Shown here in pieces: positions 34,949 to 43,174 of a stretch of DNA of 44,785 nucleotides; position 1 is the first letter of the stretch, and the number at the start of each line of letters is the position of its first letter. Location: positions 1 to 44,785 of the forward strand of contig JAKFXL010000034.1 in assembly GCA_021731365.1 (NCBI GenBank). The letters run 5' to 3'. The position numbers were made by a program, and so were the translations under genes. This DNA comes from Gammaproteobacteria bacterium (GTDB taxonomy: Bacteria > Pseudomonadota > Gammaproteobacteria > Tenderiales > Tenderiaceae). The notes beneath the pieces were generated by a model, which made no database searches, was not told the origin of the DNA, and saw nothing but the letters and a program-made list of their open reading frames with translations.

Positions 34949-36493
34949 ATGGACTCAATTCAACTTTCGCTGTTTGCCAGCCGTATTGCCGCTGTCTGTG
35001 ATGAGATGGGGGCGATGCTGCGTTGCGCCGCACTGTCACCGAACATCAAGGACCGGCTCGATTTTTCATGTGCGGTTTTTGATACGGATGGTCAGCTGTG
35101 TGCCCAGGCGGCCCATATTCCAGTCCATCTGGGGAGCATGGCCTATGCGATGGCGGGCATTGTGGGGCAACTGAACTGGTCGCCTGGGGATATGGTGATT
35201 GTCAATGACCCCTTTCTTGGCGGGACGCACCTGCCTGATGTGACGTTGATTGCACCGGTCTTTGTGGCGCAGCAGCGGGTGGCCTTTGTGGTTAACCGTG
35301 CCCATCATGCGGATATTGGTGCCAGCACACCTGGTTCCATGCCGATCTCCCGCAGCCTCGATGAAGAGGGTGTGATTATTCCGCCAACCCATCTGTTGCG
35401 AGGTGGGAACCTGGATCGCTCTTTTTTTGATGGGATTGTGACCACGATGGGGGATGTTGAGCAGAGTCGCGGCGATTTTTCGGCGCAGATCAGCGCCAAT
35501 CATGTGGGTGTGCAGCGCCTGCTCACGCTGATCGAGGGGTTGGGGGTGTGTGGGTTTGATGCGGCGTTGGCGCAGCTGAATGGGTATGGTGAGCGGCTTG
35601 CGGCCAGCGCGTTGAGCCAGATACCGGACGGTGAATATGTGTTTACTGATCTGATGGATGATGATGGTGTGGGCGGCGTTGATATCCCCCTTCGGGTGCT
35701 GTTGACGATACGGCAGGGGCGGGTCCATGTTGATTTCAGTGGTACTGCCGGGCAGGTGCAAGGCAATATTAACTGTCCACTGTCGGTGGCAGCGGCGGCA
35801 GTCTATTATGTTTTTCGCTGTTTGATGCCGTCCCAGACCCCCGCCTGTGCGGGCACTTTTCGTGATATCACCTTGAGCGCACCGGAGCGGTCCCTGGTGA
35901 ATGCCCAGCGCCCGGCGGCGGTGGCGGCGGGCAATGTTGAGACCAGTAGCCGTATTGTTGATCTGATCATGGGGGCGCTGGCGCAGGCGATCCCTGAGCA
36001 AATCCCGGCCGCCAGCCATGGCACCATGAATAACGTTGCCATGGGCAGCCGGCGTGGCGCGCGTGCCTGGGACTATTATGAAACCCTGGGCGGTGGCATG
36101 GGCGCAGGATCCCAGGGTGGCGGCTTGAGTGCGGTGCAGACCCATATGACCAATACACTTAATACTCCTGTTGAGAGTCTGGAGATGCACTATCCGTTAC
36201 GCATTCATCGTTATCAGGTGCGGCGTGGTTCGGGGGGTGCGGGGTTATACTCTGGCGGTGATGGGCTGATACGTGAGTTTGAGTTTCTGGCACCAACCGT
36301 GGTGACCCTGCTGACGGAGCGCCGTGTGTATGCCCCGTGGGGCTTGGCGGGGGGGCTGGCTGGTCAGGTGGGTATTAATAGTTTGAATGGTCAGGTGCTG
36401 CCGGGAAAGATCTGCTTTGAAGCACAACCGGGTGACAAGTTGTCGCTGGCAACGCCGGGGGGCGGTGGCTGGGGGGTGTTTGAAACGGGTTGA
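34949..36493 (+). CDS. Hydantoinase B / oxoprolinase family protein
   Basis: A 514-residue protein covering the HyuB domain: LFASRIAAVCDEMGAMLRCAALSPNIKDRLDFSCAVFD at the N-terminus, NDPFLGGTHLPDV, HHADIGASTPGSMP, and the C-terminal GGGGWGVFE. HyuB normally works with an ATPase partner HyuA to open hydantoin or oxoproline rings. No hyuA is present in the window, so the activity is unclear. ATG 34949 is preferred over TTG 34931. High GC: 40 of 60 bases at 36001-36060, counted by eye. Confidence 0.9.
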   Translation: MDSIQLSLFASRIAAVCDEMGAMLRCAALSPNIKDRLDFSCAVFDTDGQLCAQAAHIPVHLGSMAYAMAGIVGQLNWSPGDMVIVNDPFLGGTHLPDVTLIAPVFVAQQRVAFVVNRAHHADIGASTPGSMPISRSLDEEGVIIPPTHLLRGGNLDRSFFDGIVTTMGDVEQSRGDFSAQISANHVGVQRLLTLIEGLGVCGFDAALAQLNGYGERLAASALSQIPDGEYVFTDLMDDDGVGGVDIPLRVLLTIRQGRVHVDFSGTAGQVQGNINCPLSVAAAAVYYVFRCLMPSQTPACAGTFRDITLSAPERSLVNAQRPAAVAAGNVETSSRIVDLIMGALAQAIPEQIPAASHGTMNNVAMGSRRGARAWDYYETLGGGMGAGSQGGGLSAVQTHMTNTLNTPVESLEMHYPLRIHRYQVRRGSGGAGLYSGGDGLIREFEFLAPTVVTLLTERRVYAPWGLAGGLAGQVGINSLNGQVLPGKICFEAQPGDKLSLATPGGGGWGVFETG

Positions 36494-36592
36494 TGGCAAC
36501 GGTGTTGGGTGCAGTCATTTTGATTGGGGTTGATTTCCGAGTATGATGGTCAACTTTATGTTGTGGTTTAATTTGAGTAGAGAGGTGTAGGT

Positions 36593-36907
36593 ATGGATAT
36601 TCTGGAAAAGATCAAACAGCAGGTAGAAGGCGCGCCCATTGTGTTGTACATCAAGGGGACTGCACAGTTTCCGATGTGTGGTTTTTCTGCAAGGGTGGTT
36701 CAGGCGTTAAACGCTGTGGACGCCAAGTTTGATGCATACAATGTTCTGGAAGATCCTGAAGTCTTTCAGAATCTGCCACGGTACGCCAATTGGCCAACCT
36801 TTCCACAGCTCTACATTAAGGGTGAGCTGATTGGTGGTTGCGATATTACCCTTGAGTTGTTCCAGCAGGGTGAGTTGGAGAAGATGGTAAAGGCGGCGCT
36901 CGCTTAA
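36593..36907 (+). CDS. grxD: Monothiol glutaredoxin, Grx4 family
   Basis: A 104-residue cytoplasmic protein with the CGFS active site (Cys29), TFPQLYIKGELIGGCDI as the glutathione-binding stretch, and a normal length. The family binds [2Fe-2S] clusters with glutathione, passes them to other proteins and helps iron regulation. The start has GAGAGGTGTAGGT upstream. A strong terminator follows, so it is a single-gene unit. Confidence 0.96.
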   Translation: MDILEKIKQQVEGAPIVLYIKGTAQFPMCGFSARVVQALNAVDAKFDAYNVLEDPEVFQNLPRYANWPTFPQLYIKGELIGGCDITLELFQQGELEKMVKAALA

Positions 36908-36934
36908 GCCTGTTGATAGCATGTGATAGTTAAA

Positions 36935-36965
36935 AGGTCACCTTGTTTAACAAGGTGGCCTTTTT
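36935..36965 (+). terminator. Intrinsic terminator of grxD
   Basis: An 11-bp stem with one G-T pair (36935-36945 with 36951-36961), loop TTTAA, followed by a run of T. Confidence 0.93.
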
Positions 36966-37118
36966 GTTGTTAGTGGTTAAGGGTTGTAGATGCTGATAGG
37001 CCGGGGGTTGTCGAGCTACTTCCATTATATATACGAGGTAAAGGTGACATTTCCCACACTGTATTAACTGTTTGGCACTGGAACGGGCAAACCCCCGGTT
37101 GCCGATGAAGGTGGTGAT

Positions 37119-37274
37119 ATGGCCCCGATGTGGGGGCTACTTTTGATACGTGGTAGAAAGGGTGGCCCTCTCTTGCGCCCGAGTGGGGATGGTGTAGCAT
37201 GGCCCCGGGAGGGTGATTGGCTGGTTATCGTGCCGCCTGCCGTTATGGATGACCCCAAAGAGTGGTTGACGTGA
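37119..37274 (+). CDS. Doubtful small ORF (51 aa)
   Basis: An open frame in the 399-bp gap between grxD and the ankyrin gene. It is preceded by GAAGG about 7 bp upstream. The product has a stretch PREGDWLVIVPPAV that looks protein-like and faintly recalls the end of a TrkA-C/RCK-C domain. It could be a real small gene, a remnant of a larger one, or chance. I see nothing else in this gap apart from the terminator. Confidence 0.2.
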   Translation: MAPMWGLLLIRGRKGGPLLRPSGDGVAWPREGDWLVIVPPAVMDDPKEWLT

Positions 37275-37306
37275 CGGTGGATGTGCAACGTGTGAGGGGA
37301 GTTTGT

Positions 37307-39211
37307 ATGCAACAACATTTGATTAAGTTTATCCCGCGGGTCTCTATTCCACTGGTCTTTATTCCGTTGGGCCGCTGGTGTGTGTTTGGTGGGGCAATTC
37401 TGTTTTTGGCCGGGTGCGCTGCTCCCGGCCCGGTGGCGCAACACGTGGTAGAACCGCAGCCTGTTGCCGAGGCCACCAAACCGGTTGAAGAGTTGGCGGT
37501 GGTCTCCAATCTGGTGGATGCCACGCCTAAACGGCTGGTATTGGCGGCACGTTACGGTGAGGAACGGGTGCTTAAGTATCTGCTTGATGGTGGCATGGAT
37601 ATCAACAGTAAGGACCCTTACGGTGATACAGCGCTGATTGCGGCGGCAGGCAATGGCCAGAGCGCCATTGTGGAGCTGCTGCTGGAGCGTGACGCAAAGA
37701 TTAATCTGACCAACGATGAGGCACATACCGCGCTGATGAGTGCGGCGGCGCGTGGCGACTACCAGCTGGTCCATACTCTGATTAAGGCCGGGGCCACCGT
37801 TGATATTAAAAACAATCAGGGTGAAACCGCGCTGTTCCTGGCGACCCAGTATGGCCATCTGACCACGGTCAAGGTATTGCTGAACGCCGCGGCCAATCCC
37901 AATTTGCAGAACACTATTCCGGCCAACAAGGCCAACAGCGGGTTTACGCCATTAATGTATGCCACCACCCATGGGTTGACGCGTGAGCCGGTTGACTGGC
38001 CGGGGATTGCCCAGCTGCTGCTGGAGAATGGTGCTAATCCCAATCTCAACAATAGCCATGGCGAATCGGCACTGGTGTTTGCAAATAAACGGCAGGATGG
38101 CGTGATTGTGGCGATGTTGAAAAAAGCGGGGGCCAAGGATGAACAGGCCTATGTAGGGTTGGGGCCTGATGATGCCTTGATCAAGGCTGCCCGTCTGGGG
38201 GATGTGGATAAGGGTAAGCGGCTGCTGGGCAGTGGTGCCAACGTCAACTACGTCGATCGCAATGGTGTGACACCGCTGTTGGCCGCTGCCCACGAAGGGT
38301 GGTTACCGATGGTCGAGCAGCTGGTGGTTGCGGGGGCTGAGGTCAATTTTGTGCCGCTGGGGTTGCGCGAGTTTGCCATGAGCCGCACCTCTGCACCGAT
38401 GAGTGAACGGGAGGTGATGGCTGCCGCTTCACGGGGTGATACCGCCCTGATTGCAGCGGGTCGGGCGGAGCATATCGACGTGGTTGATTATCTGTTGAAC
38501 CACAATGGCCGGTTTGATGTTGCCAATCGTCAGGGTGAGTTGCTGATGTTTATGGCTGCGGGCCGTGGTGACCATCTGCTGGTGAAAAAACTGCTGGCCC
38601 ATGGCGCGGATGTAAATACCCTTGAGCATGAGGGGCGCAGTGGTCAGCAGTCGCAGATCAAAAGTGCCATGGGGCGCGACAGTGTGTTGATCCAGGCGAG
38701 CCAACAGGGGCACGTGGATGTGGTGCGGCTGTTGATTGAATCGGGTGCAGATCTTAACTACCGTGGTTTTATGGGTAAAAGCGCACTCTATGGTGCGGTT
38801 GAACAGGGGCGTCTAAATGTGGTTGATGTCCTGCTGAGTGCCGGGGCTAACGCCAATCAGGCCACGGCTGCGGGCATTACCCCCATGATGCAGGCCGCTA
38901 AAAGTGGCAACCACCGTTTGATCCAGGCGCTGCTGGATAAGGGGGCCGATGTCAACGTTATCGAGCGTCCTGAATTGGGATATGCCCGCGATGGCGGTGG
39001 CAGTTCAGGCATGACGGCCTTGATGTTTGCCGCCCGTGGTGGCCATCAGGCGGCGGTAGAGCTGTTACTGAAGGTGGGTGCCCAGGCAACAGTGACCAAT
39101 GCAAACGGTAAACGCGCTGTGGATGAGGCCCGCGACAACGGGTATGAGGATGTTGTGCAGCTTTTTAATGTTGATAATACGGTGACAGCTGCACAGGGCA
39201 GTGGTCGATGA
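37307..39211 (+). CDS. Ankyrin-repeat lipoprotein
   Basis: 634 residues. I chose ATG 37307 because AGGGGAG lies 5 bp upstream; the frame is open back to GTG 37262. A hydrophobic segment ends in the lipobox LAGC (Cys37), so the protein is probably lipid-anchored in the envelope. From about residue 75 to the end lie a dozen or more ankyrin repeats (for example GDTALIAAAGNGQSAIVELLL and GASDLNYRG-like turns), interrupted by an insertion near 365-385. Ankyrin repeats bind proteins; the partner is unknown. A TerB-like gene starts 15 bp downstream. Confidence 0.9.
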   Translation: MQQHLIKFIPRVSIPLVFIPLGRWCVFGGAILFLAGCAAPGPVAQHVVEPQPVAEATKPVEELAVVSNLVDATPKRLVLAARYGEERVLKYLLDGGMDINSKDPYGDTALIAAAGNGQSAIVELLLERDAKINLTNDEAHTALMSAAARGDYQLVHTLIKAGATVDIKNNQGETALFLATQYGHLTTVKVLLNAAANPNLQNTIPANKANSGFTPLMYATTHGLTREPVDWPGIAQLLLENGANPNLNNSHGESALVFANKRQDGVIVAMLKKAGAKDEQAYVGLGPDDALIKAARLGDVDKGKRLLGSGANVNYVDRNGVTPLLAAAHEGWLPMVEQLVVAGAEVNFVPLGLREFAMSRTSAPMSEREVMAAASRGDTALIAAGRAEHIDVVDYLLNHNGRFDVANRQGELLMFMAAGRGDHLLVKKLLAHGADVNTLEHEGRSGQQSQIKSAMGRDSVLIQASQQGHVDVVRLLIESGADLNYRGFMGKSALYGAVEQGRLNVVDVLLSAGANANQATAAGITPMMQAAKSGNHRLIQALLDKGADVNVIERPELGYARDGGGSSGMTALMFAARGGHQAAVELLLKVGAQATVTNANGKRAVDEARDNGYEDVVQLFNVDNTVTAAQGSGR

Positions 39212-39226
39212 GCAGGTAGGTAGGTC

Positions 39227-39685
39227 ATGATCAAAGGAATACAACAGTTTTTTAATACCCATATCCAGTCAGTGAGCGGTGGCACGAAACAGGCGGTGCC
39301 GGAGCGGGCGCTGCAGTTGGCAACCGCCGCGCTGTTGCTGGAGGTGGCCCGTGCCGATTTTCACGTTGCGGAAGATGAGCGGCGGGCGATTAACGGCGCG
39401 ATTCAGCAGATGTTTGAACTCTCCACCGTTGAGACGGCTGAGCTTGTGGCGCTGGCGGAGAGTGAGATGGAGAATGCCACTTGTCTGTTTGAATTTACGC
39501 GTCTGGTGAATGACCACTTTGACTATCAAGAGAAATTGAAGGTGGTGGAGAATCTGTGGCGGGTGGCCCTGGTGGATCTGGATAAAGATAAGTATGAGGA
39601 GCATCTGATTCGTCGTGTCTGTGATCTGATCTACGTAACACATCAGGACTTTGTGCGGCTGCGGGCGCGGGCCAGTGGCGAGTGA
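39227..39685 (+). CDS. TerB-family protein
   Basis: A 152-residue all-helical protein with the TerB/DjlA-N pattern: ALLLEVARADFHVAEDERRAI near residue 40 and EKLKVVENLWRVALVDLDKDKYEEHLIRRVCDLI near 110, with acidic residues that could bind a divalent metal. It lies 15 bp after the ankyrin gene and is probably co-transcribed. Although the family is named for tellurite resistance, no other ter gene is present, so a stress or envelope role is equally possible. Confidence 0.85.
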   Translation: MIKGIQQFFNTHIQSVSGGTKQAVPERALQLATAALLLEVARADFHVAEDERRAINGAIQQMFELSTVETAELVALAESEMENATCLFEFTRLVNDHFDYQEKLKVVENLWRVALVDLDKDKYEEHLIRRVCDLIYVTHQDFVRLRARASGE

Positions 39686-39710
39686 CTTTTTTATAGTAAG
39701 GGGCTCTTGG

Positions 39711-41195
39711 TCAGGGGTGGCTGTGGTTGGCGTGAGAGCGCTCCTTAGCCATCTTCCCCTCCAGCTCTAACACCTCATTTTGCAGCTCTGTGAGCCGGCT
39801 GTTCAGCCGTTGCCAGCGGAAGTTGTCCCCTTTGTCGGTTCGATCAAGTGCGATTTTCAGCTGATCAACAGCGCTGCGGGTATGGCCAATCAGGTAGTAA
39901 TACTCTGCCATCGCTTGATATGAGTCGCTTTCACGGCCGTTTGCCATTTCGGCCTGGGCCAGAAGCTGATAGTAGCTGGGGAGCAGAAAGCGCCCCTGTT
40001 GCAGAATGAGCTGCCGCAGCAGCACCACCGCCTGTTCGGCCCTGTTTAAACGTAACTCGGTCTCGACCTGCAATAGGGTCAGCAGGGGGTGGTTGGGGTA
40101 GAGGTTAAGTGCCTCTGCCAGCCGTGTGTGGGCCTGTTCCAGTGTGTTCTGTTCTAGCTCAATCCTGGTTTGCAGGGCGATAAAGAGATCTTTCTCGGGG
40201 GCTTTTTTGAGCAGCGCCTGGCTTAACTGTTCGGCTTGTTGCAGATTGGCGCTCTTCAGCTGCCAGAGTGCCTGCTCGTATTGTTGCGTGGTTGAGGGGG
40301 AGGTGTATGTGTCGAGTATTTTAAGTCGCTCCTGGCGTTCACCATGCAATGTCTGTAACTGGGCCTGGATCAGATAAAAGTCGTCACTCTCGCGAGGTTT
40401 GACCGGGGGGAACTGCTCGGCGCGGTTGCTGGAGTCGGCAATCCGTGAGGGGGTGACTGGATGGGTCCGCAGCAGCTCCGGCAGGTCACTCTGCATATAC
40501 CGTGTTGACTGTTGCAGCCGGGTGAAAAAGGCGGGCATCTGGCGTGGGTCGTAACCGGCCTGGGCCAGGGTCTCAATGCCGACCCGGTCCGCTTCACGTT
40601 CATGGTCGCGGGTGAAGTTAAGCTGTTGCTGGATGTTGCTGGCGGTGGAGAGGGCAATGGCCGCCTGGGTGACGGCGGGGTTGCCGATGATGATGGCGGC
40701 AAGAATGGCGGCGGCGGTCTGCAGATTTCCAGTGGATGCCTTCTGGAAGGCACGGGCCAGATGGCGCTGGCTGACATGGGCAATCTCATGGGCCACCACT
40801 GCGGCCAGTTCGCCTTCAGATTCGGCGGCCAGTATCAATCCTGTATGAATACCAATGTAGCCACCGGGACCGGCAAAGGCGTTGATGGCGGGGTCATTGA
40901 CCACAAAAAAGGTGTACGGCTGCTGGCTGCCGGCACTGCCTAGCAATTTGTACCCTAAGGCATTGATATAGGAGTTTATTTCGGGGGATTCAACAATCTC
41001 TGCCTGGCTGCGAACACTACGCATAAAGGCCTGTCCGAGTCTTTTATCCTCATCGGCGGACAATATGGTGGCGGAGGCGTCGCCCATCTCCGGCAGGCTG
41101 AGGCTGCTGTTGGCACTGTTAGCGGTGGTGCTGACAAAGAGTGCCAGCGAGAGCAGAAGTATGGAGCGATGTCGGGTTGTTTTTATGGTTTTCAC
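39711..41195 (-). CDS. bepA: M48 metalloprotease with TPR tail, BepA-like
   Basis: A 494-residue periplasmic protease and chaperone for outer-membrane protein assembly. The signal peptide ends near TTANSANS (residue 30). The zinc motif HEIAH is at 136-140, with the third ligand in HEREADRVG. LRTHPVTPSRIADS follows. Residues from about 280 form TPR-like helices, as in E. coli BepA (YfgC). It is transcribed away from tusA. Its end faces the TerB gene 25 bp away without an obvious terminator. Confidence 0.92.
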   Translation of the reverse strand: MKTIKTTRHRSILLLSLALFVSTTANSANSSLSLPEMGDASATILSADEDKRLGQAFMRSVRSQAEIVESPEINSYINALGYKLLGSAGSQQPYTFFVVNDPAINAFAGPGGYIGIHTGLILAAESEGELAAVVAHEIAHVSQRHLARAFQKASTGNLQTAAAILAAIIIGNPAVTQAAIALSTASNIQQQLNFTRDHEREADRVGIETLAQAGYDPRQMPAFFTRLQQSTRYMQSDLPELLRTHPVTPSRIADSSNRAEQFPPVKPRESDDFYLIQAQLQTLHGERQERLKILDTYTSPSTTQQYEQALWQLKSANLQQAEQLSQALLKKAPEKDLFIALQTRIELEQNTLEQAHTRLAEALNLYPNHPLLTLLQVETELRLNRAEQAVVLLRQLILQQGRFLLPSYYQLLAQAEMANGRESDSYQAMAEYYYLIGHTRSAVDQLKIALDRTDKGDNFRWQRLNSRLTELQNEVLELEGKMAKERSHANHSHP

Positions 41196-41297
41196 GGCTG
41201 CTCAGACATGGAGGTGAGTAGGGAGTTCCAGCGAGTAATGGTATCATCGCCACCCCTCTGGTTGGGATTGAAGTAGTCTGGATAAGGGTAATTGAAC

Positions 41298-41528
41298 ATG
41301 AGTGACGTTGTAAAAGAGTTAGATACCTCAGGCATGAGTTGTCCCATGCCCATTCTGCGCTTGAAGCAGACATTGGGCACGATTGAGAGTGGCCAACGGC
41401 TGCGGGTGATCGCCACGGACCCCGGTTCGCAGTCCGATTTTGCTGCCTTTGCGGCGCAGACAGGTCACCGTCTGGTGGAGTCTCAGGTTGAGGGTGGCAA
41501 GTTTATCTATGTGGTTGAGAAACGGTAA
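41298..41528 (+). CDS. tusA: TusA-family sulfur carrier protein
   Basis: A 76-residue cytoplasmic protein with the CPMP motif (Cys15), the persulfide-carrying site of TusA, and the alternating beta-alpha pattern of the family. The start is ATG 41298; TTG 41292 is also in frame. It overlaps dsrE2 by 1 bp (TAATG). In sulfur oxidisers tusA beside dsrE2 passes sulfur to the oxidation machinery, not to tRNA thiolation; that is family knowledge applied here. Confidence 0.88.
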   Translation: MSDVVKELDTSGMSCPMPILRLKQTLGTIESGQRLRVIATDPGSQSDFAAFAAQTGHRLVESQVEGGKFIYVVEKR

Positions 41529-41995
41529 TGGCGGATAAAAAAATTGCCATTATCGCCACCAAGGGCGCTCTGGACTGGGCCTATCCGCCCTTTATCCTGG
41601 CCTCAACCGCAGCGGCACTGGGTTATGACGCCCGTATCTTCTTTACCTTCTACGGCCTGCAACTGCTGCGTAAGGAGCTGGATCTTCAGGTGACTTCATT
41701 GGGTAATCCAGGCATGCCGATGCCGATCCCCATGCCGGTGATTCTTCAGGCGATGCCTGGTATGCAGAGCATGATGACCATGATGATGAAAAAGAAGATG
41801 CGCTCCAAAGGGGTAGCAAGCATCGAACAGCTGCGTGAGATCAGCATGGAGTGTGGTGTGAAGATGATTGGCTGCCAGATGACGGTTGATCTGTTTGATT
41901 TTGCCAAAGAGGATTTTATCGAAGGTGTTGAGTATGCCGGTGCCGCCTCTTTTCTGGAGTTTGCAGGCAGCGCTGATATCACGCTGTATGTGTGA
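41528..41995 (+). CDS. dsrE2: DsrE2-like sulfur transfer protein
   Basis: A 155-residue protein of the DsrE/DsrF family. The Rossmann-like N-terminus (IAIIATKGALDWAYPPFILASTAAALG) is followed by a Met/Pro-rich central stretch (residues 61-90, GMPMPIPMP and MMTMMMKKK). Then come Cys109 and Cys116 in MECGVKMIGCQMTVD, matching the DsrE2 subgroup. Such proteins accept sulfur from rhodanese or TusA. No rhodanese gene lies next to it here. A terminator follows. Confidence 0.85.
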   Translation: MADKKIAIIATKGALDWAYPPFILASTAAALGYDARIFFTFYGLQLLRKELDLQVTSLGNPGMPMPIPMPVILQAMPGMQSMMTMMMKKKMRSKGVASIEQLREISMECGVKMIGCQMTVDLFDFAKEDFIEGVEYAGAASFLEFAGSADITLYV

Positions 41996-42029
41996 CGAGT
42001 CTATTGGTGGCCTTGAGTGTGAGCGCCGG

Positions 42030-42049
42030 ACCCCCGCAAGGGGGTTTTT
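42030..42049 (+). terminator. Intrinsic terminator of tusA-dsrE2
   Basis: ACCCCC/GGGGGT stem with a GCAA tetraloop, followed directly by T5. It lies 35 bp after the dsrE2 stop. Confidence 0.92.
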
Positions 42050-42059
42050 AAAGGGTTGA

Positions 42060-42081
42060 TATATTAGAAAACTCTAATATA
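42060..42081. promoter_or_regulatory. Perfect palindrome, probable operator of the RND operon
   Basis: TATATTAGA and TCTAATATA form perfect 9-bp arms around AAAC. It lies between the dsrE2 terminator and the efflux gene start. The ATTAGA/TCTAAT core looks like sites bound by ArsR-family repressors such as BigR or NolR, but the cognate regulator is not in the window. Confidence 0.65.
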
Positions 42082-42129
42082 ATGATTGGCAACAGTGGCT
42101 GATATCGTATGAAGGCGAGGGGGCTGAGT

Positions 42130-43173
42130 ATGAATAGTGGTTTATATCGGTGGTGGTTTGGAGTTGTTTTGGTTGTAACATCTGTCTCGGTCAGTGCCGC
42201 CGAGCTGGCATCTGTGACGGTGCAAAAGCAGGCAGTGCCGCAGCAGCGGCTGTTTGATGGTGTGATCGAGGCGGTCAACCAGTCGACGGTCTCGGCCCAG
42301 ACCAGTGGCCGTGTCACCGAGATCAACTTTGATGTTGATGACGTCGTGCCCAAGGGGGCGGTGATCCTGCGGATTCGCGATACCGAACAGCGTTCCCGTT
42401 CGCAGCAGTCCCAGGCTGGATTGAACGAGGCCGAGGCGCGTTACAAAGAGGCTGAGGCAGATTACAAACGTATTCAGGATATCTACGCACAACGGTTGGT
42501 GGCGAAGTCTGACCTGGACCGTTCCAAAGCCGCCTTCGACGCCGCCAAGGCACGCTTGGAGCAGGCTAAGGCGCGGGTGAGGGAGACTCAGGAGCAGCAG
42601 GGTTACACAGTGATTCGTGCCCCCTACAGCGGTGTACTGACAAAACGTTTTGTTGAGTTGGGCGAGAGCGTGACCGCCGGCCAGCCGCTGGTGACGGGCA
42701 TGTCACTGGAGCAGTTGCGCGCGGTTGTTAGCGTACCGCAAGCATTGGTAAAGGCGATGCGTGACCACGGCAAGGCGACGGTTGAGCTGGCCGATGGCCA
42801 GCGTCTTGAGGCGGCCTCCATGAACATCTTCCCCTACGCCGATGAGAGTAGCCACGCCGTCAATGTGCGTGTCAATCTGCCTGCTGGTGATTATGGTGTT
42901 TATCCCGGCATGTTTGTGAAGGTCGGTTTTGTCACTGGCACAAGCGAGGTGCTTCAGGTACCGATGGCGGCCGTGGCCCATCGCAGCGAGCTGACTGCAC
43001 TCTATATTATTGGTGGTGATGGTCGCATCGGTTTCAGGCAGGTGCGCCTAGGAAATATTCAGAGGCGTGCCAGTGGCGATCAGGTCGAGGTGCTGGCCGG
43101 TCTGGAGAGTGACGAGAAGGTGGCGCTCGATCCGATCGCCGCCGGGATTGTACTAAAACAGCAGGCCCGCTGA
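42130..43173 (+). CDS. RND efflux periplasmic adaptor (membrane fusion protein)
   Basis: About 347 residues. I chose ATG 42130 because GAGGGGG lies 6 bp upstream and it opens directly on a signal peptide ending VSVSAA; ATG 42109 would add 7 residues. The barrel-sandwich/lipoyl halves (SGRVTEINFDVDDVVPKGA and YTVIRAPYSGVLTKRFVELGE) flank a coiled-coil hairpin at about 85-145. A beta-barrel domain follows (NVRVNLPAGDYGVYPGMFVKV). It links the permease to an outer-membrane channel. The permease gene starts 1 bp after its stop. Confidence 0.92.
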   Translation: MNSGLYRWWFGVVLVVTSVSVSAAELASVTVQKQAVPQQRLFDGVIEAVNQSTVSAQTSGRVTEINFDVDDVVPKGAVILRIRDTEQRSRSQQSQAGLNEAEARYKEAEADYKRIQDIYAQRLVAKSDLDRSKAAFDAAKARLEQAKARVRETQEQQGYTVIRAPYSGVLTKRFVELGESVTAGQPLVTGMSLEQLRAVVSVPQALVKAMRDHGKATVELADGQRLEAASMNIFPYADESSHAVNVRVNLPAGDYGVYPGMFVKVGFVTGTSEVLQVPMAAVAHRSELTALYIIGGDGRIGFRQVRLGNIQRRASGDQVEVLAGLESDEKVALDPIAAGIVLKQQAR

Positions 43174-43174
43174 G

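Noticed and set aside
35066-36190. 374-codon - strand frame opposite the hydantoinase B-like gene
   Set aside because: It lies wholly antisense to a well-supported gene; the Arg/His/Pro-rich product is typical of a shadow of GC-rich coding DNA.
37064-37858. 264-codon - strand frame over the ankyrin gene start
   Set aside because: Overlaps the lipoprotein signal and first repeats; the product has no recognisable domain.
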